Notes: a model not told the origin generated them from the sequence alone. A stretch of 64,000 nt of DNA from Streptomyces sp. NBC_00414 (GCF_036038375.1 NZ_CP107935.1:3844001-3908000); one strand, 5' to 3'. Shown: positions 8,040 to 16,705, counted from the first letter of the stretch. Made by a program: numbers and translations.

Positions 8040-8906
8040 TTACGCGCTCGCGGGTCCGCCCGCGCCCGGGACGGGGAACGCGCCCGTCGCCCGGCGGGTG
8101 ATCTCGGCGTAGATCTCGGGGTCCGTCGTGTACTCGCCGAGCTCGCACGCCTTGCGGCTGCCGTGGTAGTCGCTGGAACCGGTCGTCAGCAGCCCCAGTT
8201 CGCCCGCGAGCCCGCGCAGTCGGGCCCGGGTGGCCGCGTCGTGGTCCATGTGGTCGACCTCGATCCCGTCGAGCCCGGCCGCGGCCAGCTCGGCGATCGC
8301 GGACTCCGGCACGGTCCGCCCCCGCTTGGCGGCGGCGGGATGCGCGAAGACGGTCACCCCGCCCGCGGCCTTGACCAGCCGGATCAGCTCGAAGGGGTCG
8401 GACTCGTGCTTCTTGATGTGCGCCCGGCCGCCGTCGGCGAGCCACTCGCCGGTGAACGCGTCCGAGACGGTGGGCACCACACCCAGTTCGACCATCGCGG
8501 TGGCGATGTGCGGCCGGCCCACGGACCCGCCGGCCGCGATCCGCGCCACCTGCTCCCAGGTGATGGGCACGCCCAGTTCCCGCAGGCTGCCGATCATCGC
8601 CTGGGCGCGGGGCACCCGGTCGTCGCGTACGAGTTCGCGCTCGCGGAGCAGGTCCGGCTCGTCGGGGTCGAAGAGGTACGCCAGCATGTGCAGGCCGACG
8701 CCGTCGAGGCGGCAGGAGAGTTCGGCGCCGGTCACGAGCGTCAGTCCGGCGGGCAGGGCCGCGATGGCCTCGGCGTATCCGCGGGTGGTGTCGTGGTCGG
8801 TCAGCGCGACGACGTCCAGACCGGCCGCCGACGCGTTGCGCACCAGCTCGGCCGGGGTGTCCGTACCGTCGGAGGCCTTGGAGTGGCAGTGCAGATCGAT
8901 GCGCAC
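8040..8906 (-). CDS. PHP-domain phosphoesterase (RNase AM / nucleotidase-like)
   Basis: This 288-residue PHP-family metal-dependent phosphoesterase resembles E. coli YciV/RnmA, which removes nucleotides from short RNA and 3',5'-bisphosphates. Metal ligands are visible in order: DLHCHSKASDGT (H-x-H, residues 4-14), ALTDHDTT, GAELSC, RPHIATAM, FAHPAA, and TTGSSDYHG near the C-terminus. GTG 8906 gives MRIDLHCH, the usual beginning of the family; a longer frame to 8948 adds unconserved residues. It is cytoplasmic and co-directional with the DUF6758 gene upstream. Confidence 0.85.
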   Translation of the reverse strand: MRIDLHCHSKASDGTDTPAELVRNASAAGLDVVALTDHDTTRGYAEAIAALPAGLTLVTGAELSCRLDGVGLHMLAYLFDPDEPDLLRERELVRDDRVPRAQAMIGSLRELGVPITWEQVARIAAGGSVGRPHIATAMVELGVVPTVSDAFTGEWLADGGRAHIKKHESDPFELIRLVKAAGGVTVFAHPAAAKRGRTVPESAIAELAAAGLDGIEVDHMDHDAATRARLRGLAGELGLLTTGSSDYHGSRKACELGEYTTDPEIYAEITRRATGAFPVPGAGGPASA

Positions 8907-9053
8907 GAGCGGACTCCAGACACGGCCAGGACGAGGGGAACCGTCCAAGGATAACTGGATCAGGAACAGCTCCTGTCACACCCGCGGCAGGGGGTCGCCC
9001 CCTACACCTGCCCTCAGGGGCACGAGGCCCCGAAGCCGCCCGACCGGCGGAGC

Positions 9054-9695
9054 CTACGGTTCCAGGATCCGCGGGGACAGCGCCCCTATGGGCAGCAGAT
9101 CCACTTCCGCGCCGGCGTCCCGCAGATCCGTCAGCACCAGTTCGTCGTACATCATCATTCCCGACTGCTCGGGCCACACGACCGCCCACAGCCACAGCCC
9201 GAGCGCCTCACCGGCGAAGACCGCCCGGTCGCCGGGCACCCCGGGGACGTGCCAGAGAGGCGTCGGCCGCCCCGCGGCCAGCACCTTCGCCTGGGCGGGC
9301 TTCTCGACGTTCATGTACGGGCCCGGGTCGAGCCCGTCGATGCCCGCGTACCGCGCGCCGAGCCCCACGCCCAGTTCCTCCGCGACGAGCATCAGCTCCC
9401 CGAATCCGCCGAGCGGCCCGGGGCCCGAGCAGGCCACCGCGGTCGCACGGCCGCCGCTGCGGTCGTCACCGGCGAACGCGGCACCCGTGAAGAGCCAGCC
9501 GACGGGCAGCGGCCACGGCATCCACACCGGCACGCGCGCACGGCGCACGACCACTTCGAGCGCCTCGACGCTGGGCGGGATCACGGGCTGCAGCGGATGC
9601 ACGATGCCGTGCACGTCGCACTGCCAGGAGTCGGCAAAGAGGCCGGGAGCCCTGACCCGGCCACCACACTTCGGGCAACTGGGTTCGCCCCTCAT
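9054..9695 (-). CDS. conserved actinobacterial protein with N-terminal zinc ribbon (DUF6758-like)
   Basis: This 213-residue protein has near its N-terminus CPKCGGRVRAPG followed by WQCDVHG, a Cys-x-x-Cys...Cys-x-x-His pattern suggesting one bound zinc. The middle is rich in Trp and Gly (VWMPWPLPVGW) and in the segment VACSGPGPLGGFGELMLVAEE; the end is VDLLPIGALSPRILEP. I recognise it only as a conserved Streptomyces protein of unknown function (probably DUF6758). ATG 9695 begins MRGEPSC, placing the zinc motif at once. No membrane segment. It is divergent from the MFS gene. Confidence 0.65.
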   Translation of the reverse strand: MRGEPSCPKCGGRVRAPGLFADSWQCDVHGIVHPLQPVIPPSVEALEVVVRRARVPVWMPWPLPVGWLFTGAAFAGDDRSGGRATAVACSGPGPLGGFGELMLVAEELGVGLGARYAGIDGLDPGPYMNVEKPAQAKVLAAGRPTPLWHVPGVPGDRAVFAGEALGLWLWAVVWPEQSGMMMYDELVLTDLRDAGAEVDLLPIGALSPRILEP

Positions 9696-9805
9696 AGGGC
9701 ACAACGGTCCTCCCCGTCTTTCGCCGCGTCAAGGACGATCACCCGTCCGGCGCGCGCCTGTCACCTGCCCGCCGCGCCCTTCCGCCGCACAGAAGTAGAT
9801 GTAGC

Positions 9806-9835
9806 TTGCATTCATTAGCCGATCTAACTTATTAT
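9806..9835 (+). promoter_or_regulatory. candidate sigma-70-type promoter of the MFS gene
   Basis: TTGCAT (9806-9811) and TATTAT (9830-9835) are spaced 18 bp, inside an AT-rich island of about 60 bp that stands out from the GC-rich surroundings. The predicted transcript start is about 40 nt before the MFS start codon. Confidence 0.5.
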
Positions 9836-9881
9836 GTGTATACGCCAACCATCTCTCCGCGAGCAGTACGAAGGAGCGGGC

Positions 9882-11135
9882 ATGAACAGCAGCACGGGAG
9901 GCCCCACCGAAGGGGACACCTTCGACGCGGGGGCCACGAGCCTCCTGCGTCAGCCGAAGGCGGTCTGGGCGACCGCCGGGGCATCCGTCGTCGCCTTCAT
10001 GGGCATCGGCCTCGTCGACCCGATCCTGCCGTCCATCGCCAAGGGCCTGGACGCCACCGCCGGCCAGGTCTCCCTGCTCTTCACCTCGTACTTCCTGATC
10101 ACAGCCCTCGCGATGCTGGTCACAGGCTTCGTCTCCAGCCGGATCGGCGGCCGCCGGACCCTGCTTCTCGGCCTCGCGCTGGTCGTGGTCTTCGCCGGAC
10201 TGTCCGGCACATCGGGCTCGGTCGGCGAACTCGTCGGCTTCCGGGCGGGCTGGGGCCTCGGCAACGCCCTCTTCGTCTCCACCGCCCTCGCCGTCATCGT
10301 CGGCGCGGCGGCCGGCGGCAGCGCCGCGGCGATCCTGCTGTACGAGTCCGCCCTGGGCCTCGGCATGGCCTGCGGACCCCTGCTGGGCGCGCTGCTCGGT
10401 GACGCGAGCTGGCGCTACCCGTTCTTCGGCACCGCGTTCCTGATGGCGATCGGGTTCCTGTGCATCACGGTGTTCCTCAAGGACCAGCCGAGGCCCGCGC
10501 GGAAGACAGGCCTGCTCGACCCGCTCAAGGCGCTCGGCCACGGCGGCCTCGCCTCGGTCGCCGCCTCCGCCTTCTTCTACAACTACACGTTCTTCACGGT
10601 GCTGGCCTTCACCCCGTTCGTGCTGAACATGACCCCGTACAAGTCCGGCGCGGTCTTCTTCGCCTGGGGTGTGCTGCTCGCGGTGTTCTCGGTGCTCGTG
10701 GCGCCGCGCGTGCAGGCCCGGTTCGGCTCGCTGAAGGTGCTGGGCGGCTCGCTGGTGCTGCTCGCGGCCGACGTGCTCGTCCTCGGCTACGGCAGCCACA
10801 CCACGGCGGTCGTCTGCACGATCGTCTCCGGCGCCTTCATCGGCGTGAACAACACCGTCTACACGGAACTCGCCCTCGGGGTGTCGGACGCGCCCCGACC
10901 GGTGGCGAGCGCCGGCTACAACTTCGTGCGCTGGTTCGCGGCCGCCGCGGCGCCCTTCTTCGCGCCGAGGATCGAGGGGTGGACCGACATCCACATCCCG
11001 TTCGTGGTCGCGGCGGTCACGGCGGCACTGGGCGCGCTCGTGGTCCTCGTACGCCGGGACGCGCTCACGCACGAGGCGGAGGAGCTGGAGGAGCGGCACG
11101 CGGTGGAGGACGGTGTCACCGTCTTCGCGAACTGA
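9882..11135 (+). CDS. MFS exporter (DHA1-like)
   Basis: This 417-residue protein has about 12 hydrophobic segments. Family signs are the motif-A-like loop between helices 2 and 3 (GFVSSRIGGRRTLL, about 88-101), the early sequence FMGIGLVDPILPSIAK typical of DHA1 drug/metabolite exporters, and the GPLLGALLG stretch in helix 5 (motif C-like). A hydrophilic N-terminal tail of about 35 residues precedes helix 1, and an acidic tail ends the protein. ATG 9882 has GGAG 8 nt upstream. It is probably a proton antiporter in the plasma membrane; the substrate is unknown. A MarR- or TetR-type regulator is not next to it. Confidence 0.85.
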   Translation: MNSSTGGPTEGDTFDAGATSLLRQPKAVWATAGASVVAFMGIGLVDPILPSIAKGLDATAGQVSLLFTSYFLITALAMLVTGFVSSRIGGRRTLLLGLALVVVFAGLSGTSGSVGELVGFRAGWGLGNALFVSTALAVIVGAAAGGSAAAILLYESALGLGMACGPLLGALLGDASWRYPFFGTAFLMAIGFLCITVFLKDQPRPARKTGLLDPLKALGHGGLASVAASAFFYNYTFFTVLAFTPFVLNMTPYKSGAVFFAWGVLLAVFSVLVAPRVQARFGSLKVLGGSLVLLAADVLVLGYGSHTTAVVCTIVSGAFIGVNNTVYTELALGVSDAPRPVASAGYNFVRWFAAAAAPFFAPRIEGWTDIHIPFVVAAVTAALGALVVLVRRDALTHEAEELEERHAVEDGVTVFAN

Positions 11136-11204
11136 GCCCCGCACCCACAGCCTTCACCGAGTGTGAGATACCCAACTGACCGGTTCTGGTCGGCCGTTGG
11201 GGGG

Positions 11205-11813
11205 TCAGTCCAGGGAAACGGACTTGCGTGCGGGATCGCGCAGGTCCGTTCCGCTTGCCAGCCAGCGCTCCTGGAGCGCCCCCGCGCCGTGCACCCGCTT
11301 CCACGCGGCCTCGTTCGGCGTCATGGGCAGCAGCGGCAGGAACCGTACGGGGTCCAGGGGTGCGTCGAGTTCCAGATCCTCGACCAGGCCGCCCGGCTCG
11401 GCGACCAGGACGGAGGTGAAGGGGGCGCCCGGCCACAGCGGATCGCCCACGTCGAGCGAGGCTCCCGGGGCCACGACCAGGCCCTCGACCTGCGGGGACG
11501 CGGCCAGTACGGCGAGGGGGCGGAGCACCTTGTCGGTGTCGACGGCACCTGCCCGCACCGACAGGACCAGCTCGGCGCGCGGTCCCGCGACCGGGTCCAC
11601 GACGACCGCCGTGGGGTCCGCCATCGGCTGGGCGGACATGCCGAGCGTCGCGTACCGGACGATCCCGGTGGGGGCCGTACCGGAGGTGTCCAGGTCCGTG
11701 AAACGGAGCACCTCGATGCGGTCGGTGCCGAGGAAGGTCACCGCTGCGCGCGCGTCCGGTTCGCCCAGCGCGCTGCGCAAACGGGCTTCCACCAGAGCAA
11801 GAACATCAACCAT
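11205..11813 (-). CDS. SUFU (suppressor of fused) domain protein
   Basis: This 202-residue protein fits the bacterial suppressor-of-fused domain: VEARLRSALGEPDARAAV at the start, then VRYATLGMSAQPM, RAELVLSVRAGAV, and near the end FLPLLPMTPNEAAWKR followed by GAGALQERW, the conserved tail. Bacterial SUFU proteins are cytoplasmic; some act as immunity proteins, but most have no known role. ATG 11813 was chosen because the frame upstream, to 11903, is not conserved in character. It converges with the MFS gene with only 69 bp between. Confidence 0.8.
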   Translation of the reverse strand: MVDVLALVEARLRSALGEPDARAAVTFLGTDRIEVLRFTDLDTSGTAPTGIVRYATLGMSAQPMADPTAVVVDPVAGPRAELVLSVRAGAVDTDKVLRPLAVLAASPQVEGLVVAPGASLDVGDPLWPGAPFTSVLVAEPGGLVEDLELDAPLDPVRFLPLLPMTPNEAAWKRVHGAGALQERWLASGTDLRDPARKSVSLD

Positions 11814-12337
11814 GCGCCGAGCATAGAACTCGTCAGCAGCGGGCAAAGCGACGACTTGACACTTCAGTCGGCTGATACTCTTGGCCGCTGGCCGGGGCAG
11901 CACGCAGAAGCGTCGCTCTCAAGTCCCGGCCCACGTCTCGACGCATGAGACTCCCCTGCGGGGGATGGACCTCCCCTACGGGGGACCGGCCGGAGGAGGT
12001 GGGGCTCCATGGATCGAAGTCGACCAGGTAGTACCACCCGCTCTTCCGGCTGCTGAGTTCCTCTCAGCTTCCCGAGCTCACGCTCTGCCGGCTGCCACCT
12101 CTCGCGCTCGTGTCGTTTCCCGCACTCGCGTCATGGCCGGTCCGGTACACCACGGAAGAGCACTTCGTTTTCCCTGATCTGTCTGAATTTTTCTGATCTG
12201 TATCAGTAGCGAAGCCGCCACCGTGACGGTGCGGTGCTCCCCGCTTTGTGGACGTGCCAAACATCCGCAGTCAGGACGTCCCCATTCCGGGCAGTTCCAA
12301 CCGTCGTCGGCGGCCTTCGTTCGCGAAGGAGCCACCC
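11814..12337 (+). promoter_or_regulatory. long leader region upstream of corA
   Basis: This 524-bp gap contains two near-identical small hairpins, CTCCCCTGCGGGGGA (11951-11965) and CTCCCCTACGGGGGA (11971-11985). They are followed by a strong ribosome site GGAGGAGGT (11992-12000) with a short frame. Further on is an AT-rich patch with the direct repeat CTGATCTGT at 12174 and 12193, 19 bp apart. The CTCCCC arms could pair with the GGAGGAGG site, so alternative structures are possible. TTGACA at 11856 has no well-spaced -10. I see no known Mg riboswitch (M-box) consensus. Confidence 0.45.
12009..12056 (+). CDS. possible 15-residue leader peptide upstream of corA
   Basis: ATG 12009 follows GGAGGAGGT at 8 nt, an excellent ribosome site, and opens a frame for MDRSRPGSTTRSSGC ending in TGA. 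There is no other use for such a strong site here, because the corA start is 330 bp further on. It may be a regulatory upstream peptide or a translated start of a small RNA; the peptide itself is not recognised. Confidence 0.35.
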   Translation: MDRSRPGSTTRSSGC

Positions 12338-13447
12338 ATGTCGATGATCCACAACCTGCGTGCCGCGGTCCGCCCCTCGCTCCGCAAGGACGGCGGCGCG
12401 TACGACACCACCCGGTCCGCCGCGGAGAGTTCGGCCGTCGTGGACTGCGCGGTCTACCGCGACGGCGTCCGCCTGCCGTCCGACGACAGCCTCACGCCAC
12501 GTATGGCGATCCGTCAGGTGCGGCGCGACGGAGGGTTCGCGTGGATCGGCCTGCACGAGCCCACCGAGGACGAATTCTCGGGCGTGGCAGCCGAGTTCGG
12601 GCTGCACCCGCTCGCCGTCGAGGACGCCGTCCACGCCCACCAGCGGCCCAAGCTGGAGCGGTACGACGACACCCTGTTCGCCGTCTTCAAGACCATCCAC
12701 TACGTCGAGCACGACGAACTCACCGCCACCAGCGAGGTCGTGGAGACCGGCGAGGTGATGTGCTTCACCGGGCGGGACTTCTTCATCACCGTGCGGCACG
12801 GCGGGCAGGGCTCGCTGCGGGCGCTGCGGCACCGGCTGCAGGACGACCCCGAGCTGCTCGCCAAAGGCCCCTCCGCCGTACTGCACTCCATCGCCGACCA
12901 TGTCGTGGACGGCTACATCGCGGTCGCGGACGCCATGCAGGACGACATCGACGACGTCGAGACCGAGGTGTTCTCGCCCGGCCGCCGGGGCGGGGTGTCG
13001 CGCGGTGTCGACTCCGCCCGGATCTACCAACTCAAGCGTGAGGTCCTGGAGTTCAAGCGCGCCGTGTCGCCGCTGATGCGGCCCATGCAGCTGCTGAGCG
13101 AGCGGCCGATGCGGCTGGTCGACCCCGACATCCAGAAGTACTTCCGGGATGTCGCCGACCACCTGGCGCGGGTGCACGAGCAGGTCGTCGCCTTCGACGA
13201 GCTGCTCAACTCGATCCTGCAGGCCAACCTCGCGCAGGCGTCCGTCGCGCAGAACGAGGACATGCGCAAGATCACGTCCTGGGCGGCGATCGTCGCCGTG
13301 CCGACGATGGTGTGCGGGGTCTACGGCATGAACTTCGAGCACATGCCCGAGCTGCACTGGCGGTACGGATACCCCGCGATCATGGGCATCACGGTGGTGC
13401 TCTGCCTGGGGATCCACCGGACGCTGAAGCGCAACGGCTGGCTCTGA
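12338..13447 (+). CDS. corA: CorA family magnesium/cobalt channel
   Basis: This 369-residue protein has the CorA layout: an alpha/beta N-terminal cytoplasmic domain with WIGLHEPTEDEF (about 68-79) and HPLAVEDAVHAHQRPK, a long helix region (SVAQNEDMRKITSWAA), and two C-terminal membrane helices joined by YGMNFEHMPELHW, containing the selectivity GMN (about 329-331). It ends with a basic tail RTLKRNGWL. CorA forms a pentameric Mg2+ channel in the plasma membrane. ATG 12338 (AAGGAG at 8 nt) begins MSMIHNLRAAVRPS. The next gene follows after 34 bp and may be co-transcribed. Confidence 0.93.
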   Translation: MSMIHNLRAAVRPSLRKDGGAYDTTRSAAESSAVVDCAVYRDGVRLPSDDSLTPRMAIRQVRRDGGFAWIGLHEPTEDEFSGVAAEFGLHPLAVEDAVHAHQRPKLERYDDTLFAVFKTIHYVEHDELTATSEVVETGEVMCFTGRDFFITVRHGGQGSLRALRHRLQDDPELLAKGPSAVLHSIADHVVDGYIAVADAMQDDIDDVETEVFSPGRRGGVSRGVDSARIYQLKREVLEFKRAVSPLMRPMQLLSERPMRLVDPDIQKYFRDVADHLARVHEQVVAFDELLNSILQANLAQASVAQNEDMRKITSWAAIVAVPTMVCGVYGMNFEHMPELHWRYGYPAIMGITVVLCLGIHRTLKRNGWL

Positions 13448-13481
13448 GGGGCCGTACGGGGCCACCGCTAGGGTGGCCCTC

Positions 13482-14024
13482 ATGACGGATCAGGCTCTTG
13501 CCGAACAGGCCCTTGTCGAGGAGGCCACCAAGAAGTCCGGGCTCATCTGGGTGCGGGGAAGCGGTGTCCCGTCGCTGGATCCCCAGGACCAGGGAGCGCC
13601 GACGCGTGCGCTGTGGCACGTATGGCACGACGGGGCGGTGTGCCTCGTCGGGGACGGTCCCGGTGAGCAGCCGCTGCCCGGGCTCGTGGACGGCCGGGAA
13701 GCAGTCGTCACGGTCCGCAGCAAGGACAAGGGCGGGCGGCTGGTCTCCTGGACCGCGGCGGTCGTGGAGCTGGCTCCCGGGTCCGAGGAGTGGGCCGTTG
13801 CCGTCGGCGAGCTGAAGGGGAAGCGGTTGAACGCGCCCGACGGTGAGGCCATGACGGAGCGGTGGGCTCGCGAGTGCCGGGTTCTTCGGCTGACGCCGAC
13901 GGGTTCGACCGCGGCGTTGCCCGAGGGGTCCTTGGCGGCGGCGCCTGTGCCCACGTCGGCGACCACGCGGCAGGCTGCGCCGGCGGGGTTGCAGCGGTTG
14001 CTCTTCAAGAAGCGGGGGCGCTGA
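13482..14024 (+). CDS. conserved protein, possible FMN-binding split-barrel fold
   Basis: This 180-residue protein has no signal peptide. The centre (ALWHVWHDGAVCLVGDGPGE, then EAVVTVRSKDKGGRLVSWTA) resembles the beta-rich core of pyridoxamine-phosphate-oxidase-like split barrels, but catalytic residues cannot be identified, so this is a weak fold guess. The C-terminal 50 residues are Ala/Pro/Thr-rich and end FKKRGR. ATG 13482 lies 34 bp after corA and is probably in the same transcript. Downstream is a dense repeat cluster and a convergent lipoprotein gene. Confidence 0.55.
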   Translation: MTDQALAEQALVEEATKKSGLIWVRGSGVPSLDPQDQGAPTRALWHVWHDGAVCLVGDGPGEQPLPGLVDGREAVVTVRSKDKGGRLVSWTAAVVELAPGSEEWAVAVGELKGKRLNAPDGEAMTERWARECRVLRLTPTGSTAALPEGSLAAAPVPTSATTRQAAPAGLQRLLFKKRGR

Positions 14025-14082
14025 GCGCTGCGCTTCGCGGGTGGGGGTGGGTGTTCGGCTGCGAGGCCGGTGGGGGTTGCTC

Positions 14083-14372
14083 GCGCAGTTCCCCGCGCCC
14101 CCAAAAACGCTTTCGCCTGCGGGCGCATGAGGGTTGCCCGCGCAGTTCCCCGCGCCCCCAAAGACGCTTTCGCCTGCGGGCGCGTGAGGGCTGGCCGCGC
14201 CGTTCCCCGCGCCCCCAAAGGGCGAAAGGCAGGGGCGCAGCCCCGCTTTTCAGGGGCGCGGGGAACGGCGCAGTCTTTGCCTTGAGGGGCGCGGGGAACT
14301 GCGCGGCCAGCCACAGCGGGCCCGCACCCGCCCACGGCCTTTCAGGGGCGCGGGGAACTGCGCGGGCACCCC
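14083..14372. repeat. inverted cluster of six GGGGCGCGGGGAAC elements
   Basis: Three minus-orientation copies (GCAGTTCCCC... starting 14085, 14142 and 14199, exactly 57 bp apart) are followed by three plus-orientation copies (GGGGCGCG at 14253, 14286 and 14345). The two sets face each other, so the whole region can fold into large stems. The first set is a 57-bp tandem repeat whose spacer contains GCTTTCGCCTGCGGGCGC. It fills the gap between a plus-strand and a minus-strand gene end; no gene lies in 14025-14432. Likely role: two-way transcription termination. Confidence 0.85.
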
Positions 14373-14432
14373 CACCGGCCCGCAGCCGGATACCCGCCCA
14401 CGGCCCTCGCCGCCGCGGCGGCAGGCGGAGGG

Positions 14433-15191
14433 TCAGGACGGTGGGAGCTGTTGGCCGTAGTCCACCGTGTCGGCCTTGTCCGGCGCCTTCAGCGCGAAGT
14501 CCTTGCCCCAGTCGGTCAGACGGATCGTGCCCGCGTCACCGGCCCGCACCAGCAGCAGGGGATACGGCTTGCCCTCCAGGGAGATGTCGATCTGACCGCC
14601 GGAGCCCTTGTCGCTGGTGAGGCGAATCGTGCGGGTGCCGTTCAGCTCGTGGTGACCGTCGGTGGCGAGCTCCCCCTGCAGGGAGAGCAGCCCGTCGAGC
14701 AGCACGTCCTTGTCGGTGAAGACACTGAGCTGCCGGTACGCGGGGTCACCCTTGGGGACCTTCACGTACATGCCCTCCAGCTTCCCCGCCGCGGCCGTGT
14801 CGGACGTACTGTCGTCGCTCTTGCCGTCCTGGTGGGTCCAGAAGTCCGCGTCGGCGTTGATGAAGAGGTGCTCGTCCACCCGCAGCAGGCGGAACGTCAC
14901 GCCCTTCGAGGTGACCGATCCCGTACCGCCGTCCTTCTTGAGCTGCATGTCCAGCTTGTAGGTCCGCTTGTTGCTGACCACGGCTCCGGACAGCCGTACC
15001 GTCTCGGCGGCCTTCGCGGCCGACTGGGTCCGGCTCTGGATCTTGGCGGGGGGAAGTTTCCCGACCCCGTTCGTCCCCGCGTCCGGATCCTCACCGCCGC
15101 ACCCCGTCACCCCTGCCCCCGCCACGAAGAGCGCGCACACTGCCCTCGCCAACGCGGCCTTACGGGTTCGTCCCCGGGGAATCGCAGTCAC
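14433..15191 (-). CDS. lipoprotein of the LppX/LprAFG (LolA-like) type
   Basis: This 252-residue exported lipoprotein starts with a basic n-region (RGRTRKAALARA), then a hydrophobic stretch and lipobox VTGC at about residues 27-30. The mature part resembles the mycobacterial LppX/LprG fold: repeated beta strands such as VRLSGAVVSNKRTYKLDMQ, LLRVDEHLFINADADFW and the end IRLTDWGKDFALKAPD. Such proteins hold hydrophobic molecules in the cell envelope. GTG 15191 gives a normal signal peptide; a TTG at 15224 would add 11 residues. It is divergent from the MgtE-N/CBS gene. Confidence 0.8.
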   Translation of the reverse strand: MTAIPRGRTRKAALARAVCALFVAGAGVTGCGGEDPDAGTNGVGKLPPAKIQSRTQSAAKAAETVRLSGAVVSNKRTYKLDMQLKKDGGTGSVTSKGVTFRLLRVDEHLFINADADFWTHQDGKSDDSTSDTAAAGKLEGMYVKVPKGDPAYRQLSVFTDKDVLLDGLLSLQGELATDGHHELNGTRTIRLTSDKGSGGQIDISLEGKPYPLLLVRAGDAGTIRLTDWGKDFALKAPDKADTVDYGQQLPPS

Positions 15192-15391
15192 AGGTGGCGC
15201 TGCCTCTCGTGCGGTTGTCCTCAACGGCGTACCGCAGCGTACCGGGGCCCACTACGCCACTCGGAGTCAGTCCGTCCGCACCGCTCACCAGGGCGTATCC
15301 GACCGGGACGGGCTAGCCTGAAGCCCACCCGAGCGGACATGACACTCCATAACGCCCGAACCGAAGCCCGTACGAAGAAGGAGGCGCCCGG

Positions 15392-16705
15392 ATGGCGGCA
15401 GGCGCCCCCAGGATCTTCGTCTCGCACCTCGCCGGTATCGCCGTCTTCGACCCCAACGGCGACCAGGTGGGACGCGTGCGCGACCTCGTCGCCATGCTGC
15501 GCGTCGGACGGCGGCCCCCACGGCTGCTCGGCCTCGTCGTCGAGCTGTCCACCCGGCGCCGCATCTTCCTGCCCATGACCCGGGTGACCGGCATCGAGTC
15601 GGGCCAGGTCATCACCACCGGCGTACTGAACGTCCGCCGTTTCGAGCAGCGCCCCACCGAACGGCTCGTGCTCGGCGAGCTCCTCGACCGGCGCGTCACG
15701 CTCGGGGAGACCGGGGAACCGCCCGAAACGGTCACCGTCCTGGACGTCTCCATCCAGCAGTTGCCCGCCCGCCGCGACTGGGAGATCGACCGGGTCTTCG
15801 TACGGAAGGGGCGGGCGGGCAGCACGTTCCGGCGGGCCAAGGGCGAGACGCTGACCGTCGAGTGGTCGGCCGTCACCGGGTTCTCGCTGGAGGAGCACGG
15901 GCAGGGCGCCGAGAACCTGCTCGCCACCTTCGAGCAGCTGCGCCCCGCCGACCTCGCGAACGTCCTGCACCATCTGTCCGCGAAGCGGCGCGCCGAGGTC
16001 GCCGCGGCCCTGGACGACGACCGGCTCGCCGACGTCCTGGAGGAGCTCCCGGAGGACGACCAGATCGAGATCCTCGGCAAGCTCAAGGAGGAGCGTGCCG
16101 CGGACGTCCTGGAGGCCATGGACCCCGACGACGCGGCCGACCTGCTCGGCGAGCTGCCGGAGGAGGACAAGGAGCGTCTGCTGGCTCTGATGCGCCCGGA
16201 CGACGCGGCGGACGTCCGGCGGCTGATGGCGTACGAGGAGCGCACGGCGGGCGGTCTGATGACGACCGAGCCGATCGTGCTGCGGCCCGACGCGACCGTC
16301 GCGGACGCGCTCGCCCGGGTGCGCAACCCCGACCTCTCCCCCGCGCTGGCCGCCCAGGTGTACGTGTGCCGCCCGCCGGACGAGACCCCGACCGGCAAGT
16401 ACCTGGGGACGGTCCATTTCCAGCGCCTGCTCCGCGATCCGCCGTACACGCTCGTGGGCTCGATCATCGACGACGATCTGCAGCCGCTGGACCCGGAGGC
16501 CGTACTGCCCGTCGTGGCCGGCTTCTTCGCCACGTACGACATGGTCGCGGCGCCCGTCGTCGACGAGAGCGGCTCACTGCTCGGCGCGGTCACCGTGGAC
16601 GACGTCCTCGACCACATGCTGCCCGAGGACTGGCGGGAGCGGGAGTTCCACTTGGACGAGGAGCCGGTCGGATCCGGCGCCGAGGAGGTCCCCGATGGCT
16701 CCTGA
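15392..16705 (+). CDS. PRC-barrel / MgtE N-domain / CBS protein without transport domain
   Basis: This 437-residue protein begins with PRC-barrel-like sequence (GIAVFDPNGDQVGRVRDL). Next is an MgtE N-terminal superhelix (about 195-285) with repeats such as LADVLEELPEDDQIEIL and AADLLGELPEEDKERLL. Two CBS units follow (TAGGLMTTEPIVLRPDATV and VVDESGSLLGAVTVDD). MgtE's own Mg2+-sensing half is thus present, but its membrane channel is absent. ATG 15392 follows AAGGAGG. It overlaps the next gene by 11 nt, so the two probably work together. Similar paired genes occur in M. tuberculosis (Rv1232c/Rv1231c). Probably a cytoplasmic sensor or partner of a membrane protein. Confidence 0.85.
   Translation: MAAGAPRIFVSHLAGIAVFDPNGDQVGRVRDLVAMLRVGRRPPRLLGLVVELSTRRRIFLPMTRVTGIESGQVITTGVLNVRRFEQRPTERLVLGELLDRRVTLGETGEPPETVTVLDVSIQQLPARRDWEIDRVFVRKGRAGSTFRRAKGETLTVEWSAVTGFSLEEHGQGAENLLATFEQLRPADLANVLHHLSAKRRAEVAAALDDDRLADVLEELPEDDQIEILGKLKEERAADVLEAMDPDDAADLLGELPEEDKERLLALMRPDDAADVRRLMAYEERTAGGLMTTEPIVLRPDATVADALARVRNPDLSPALAAQVYVCRPPDETPTGKYLGTVHFQRLLRDPPYTLVGSIIDDDLQPLDPEAVLPVVAGFFATYDMVAAPVVDESGSLLGAVTVDDVLDHMLPEDWREREFHLDEEPVGSGAEEVPDGS

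Noticed and set aside
11856..11881. Promoter TTGACA...TACTCT upstream of corA
   Set aside because: Spacing between the hexamers is only 14 bp, too short for a standard promoter; kept only as part of the region description.
11881..12177. A 98-codon protein gene upstream of corA
   Set aside because: Composition and codon positions look non-coding, and the best ribosome site there belongs to another frame (12009).
11814..12337. M-box or ydaO-type riboswitch before corA
   Set aside because: I could not find the conserved core sequences of either class; only the hairpins and short frame are supported.
14083..14372. CRISPR array
   Set aside because: Repeat units of 57 bp face both ways, spacers are similar to each other instead of unique, and no cas genes are present.
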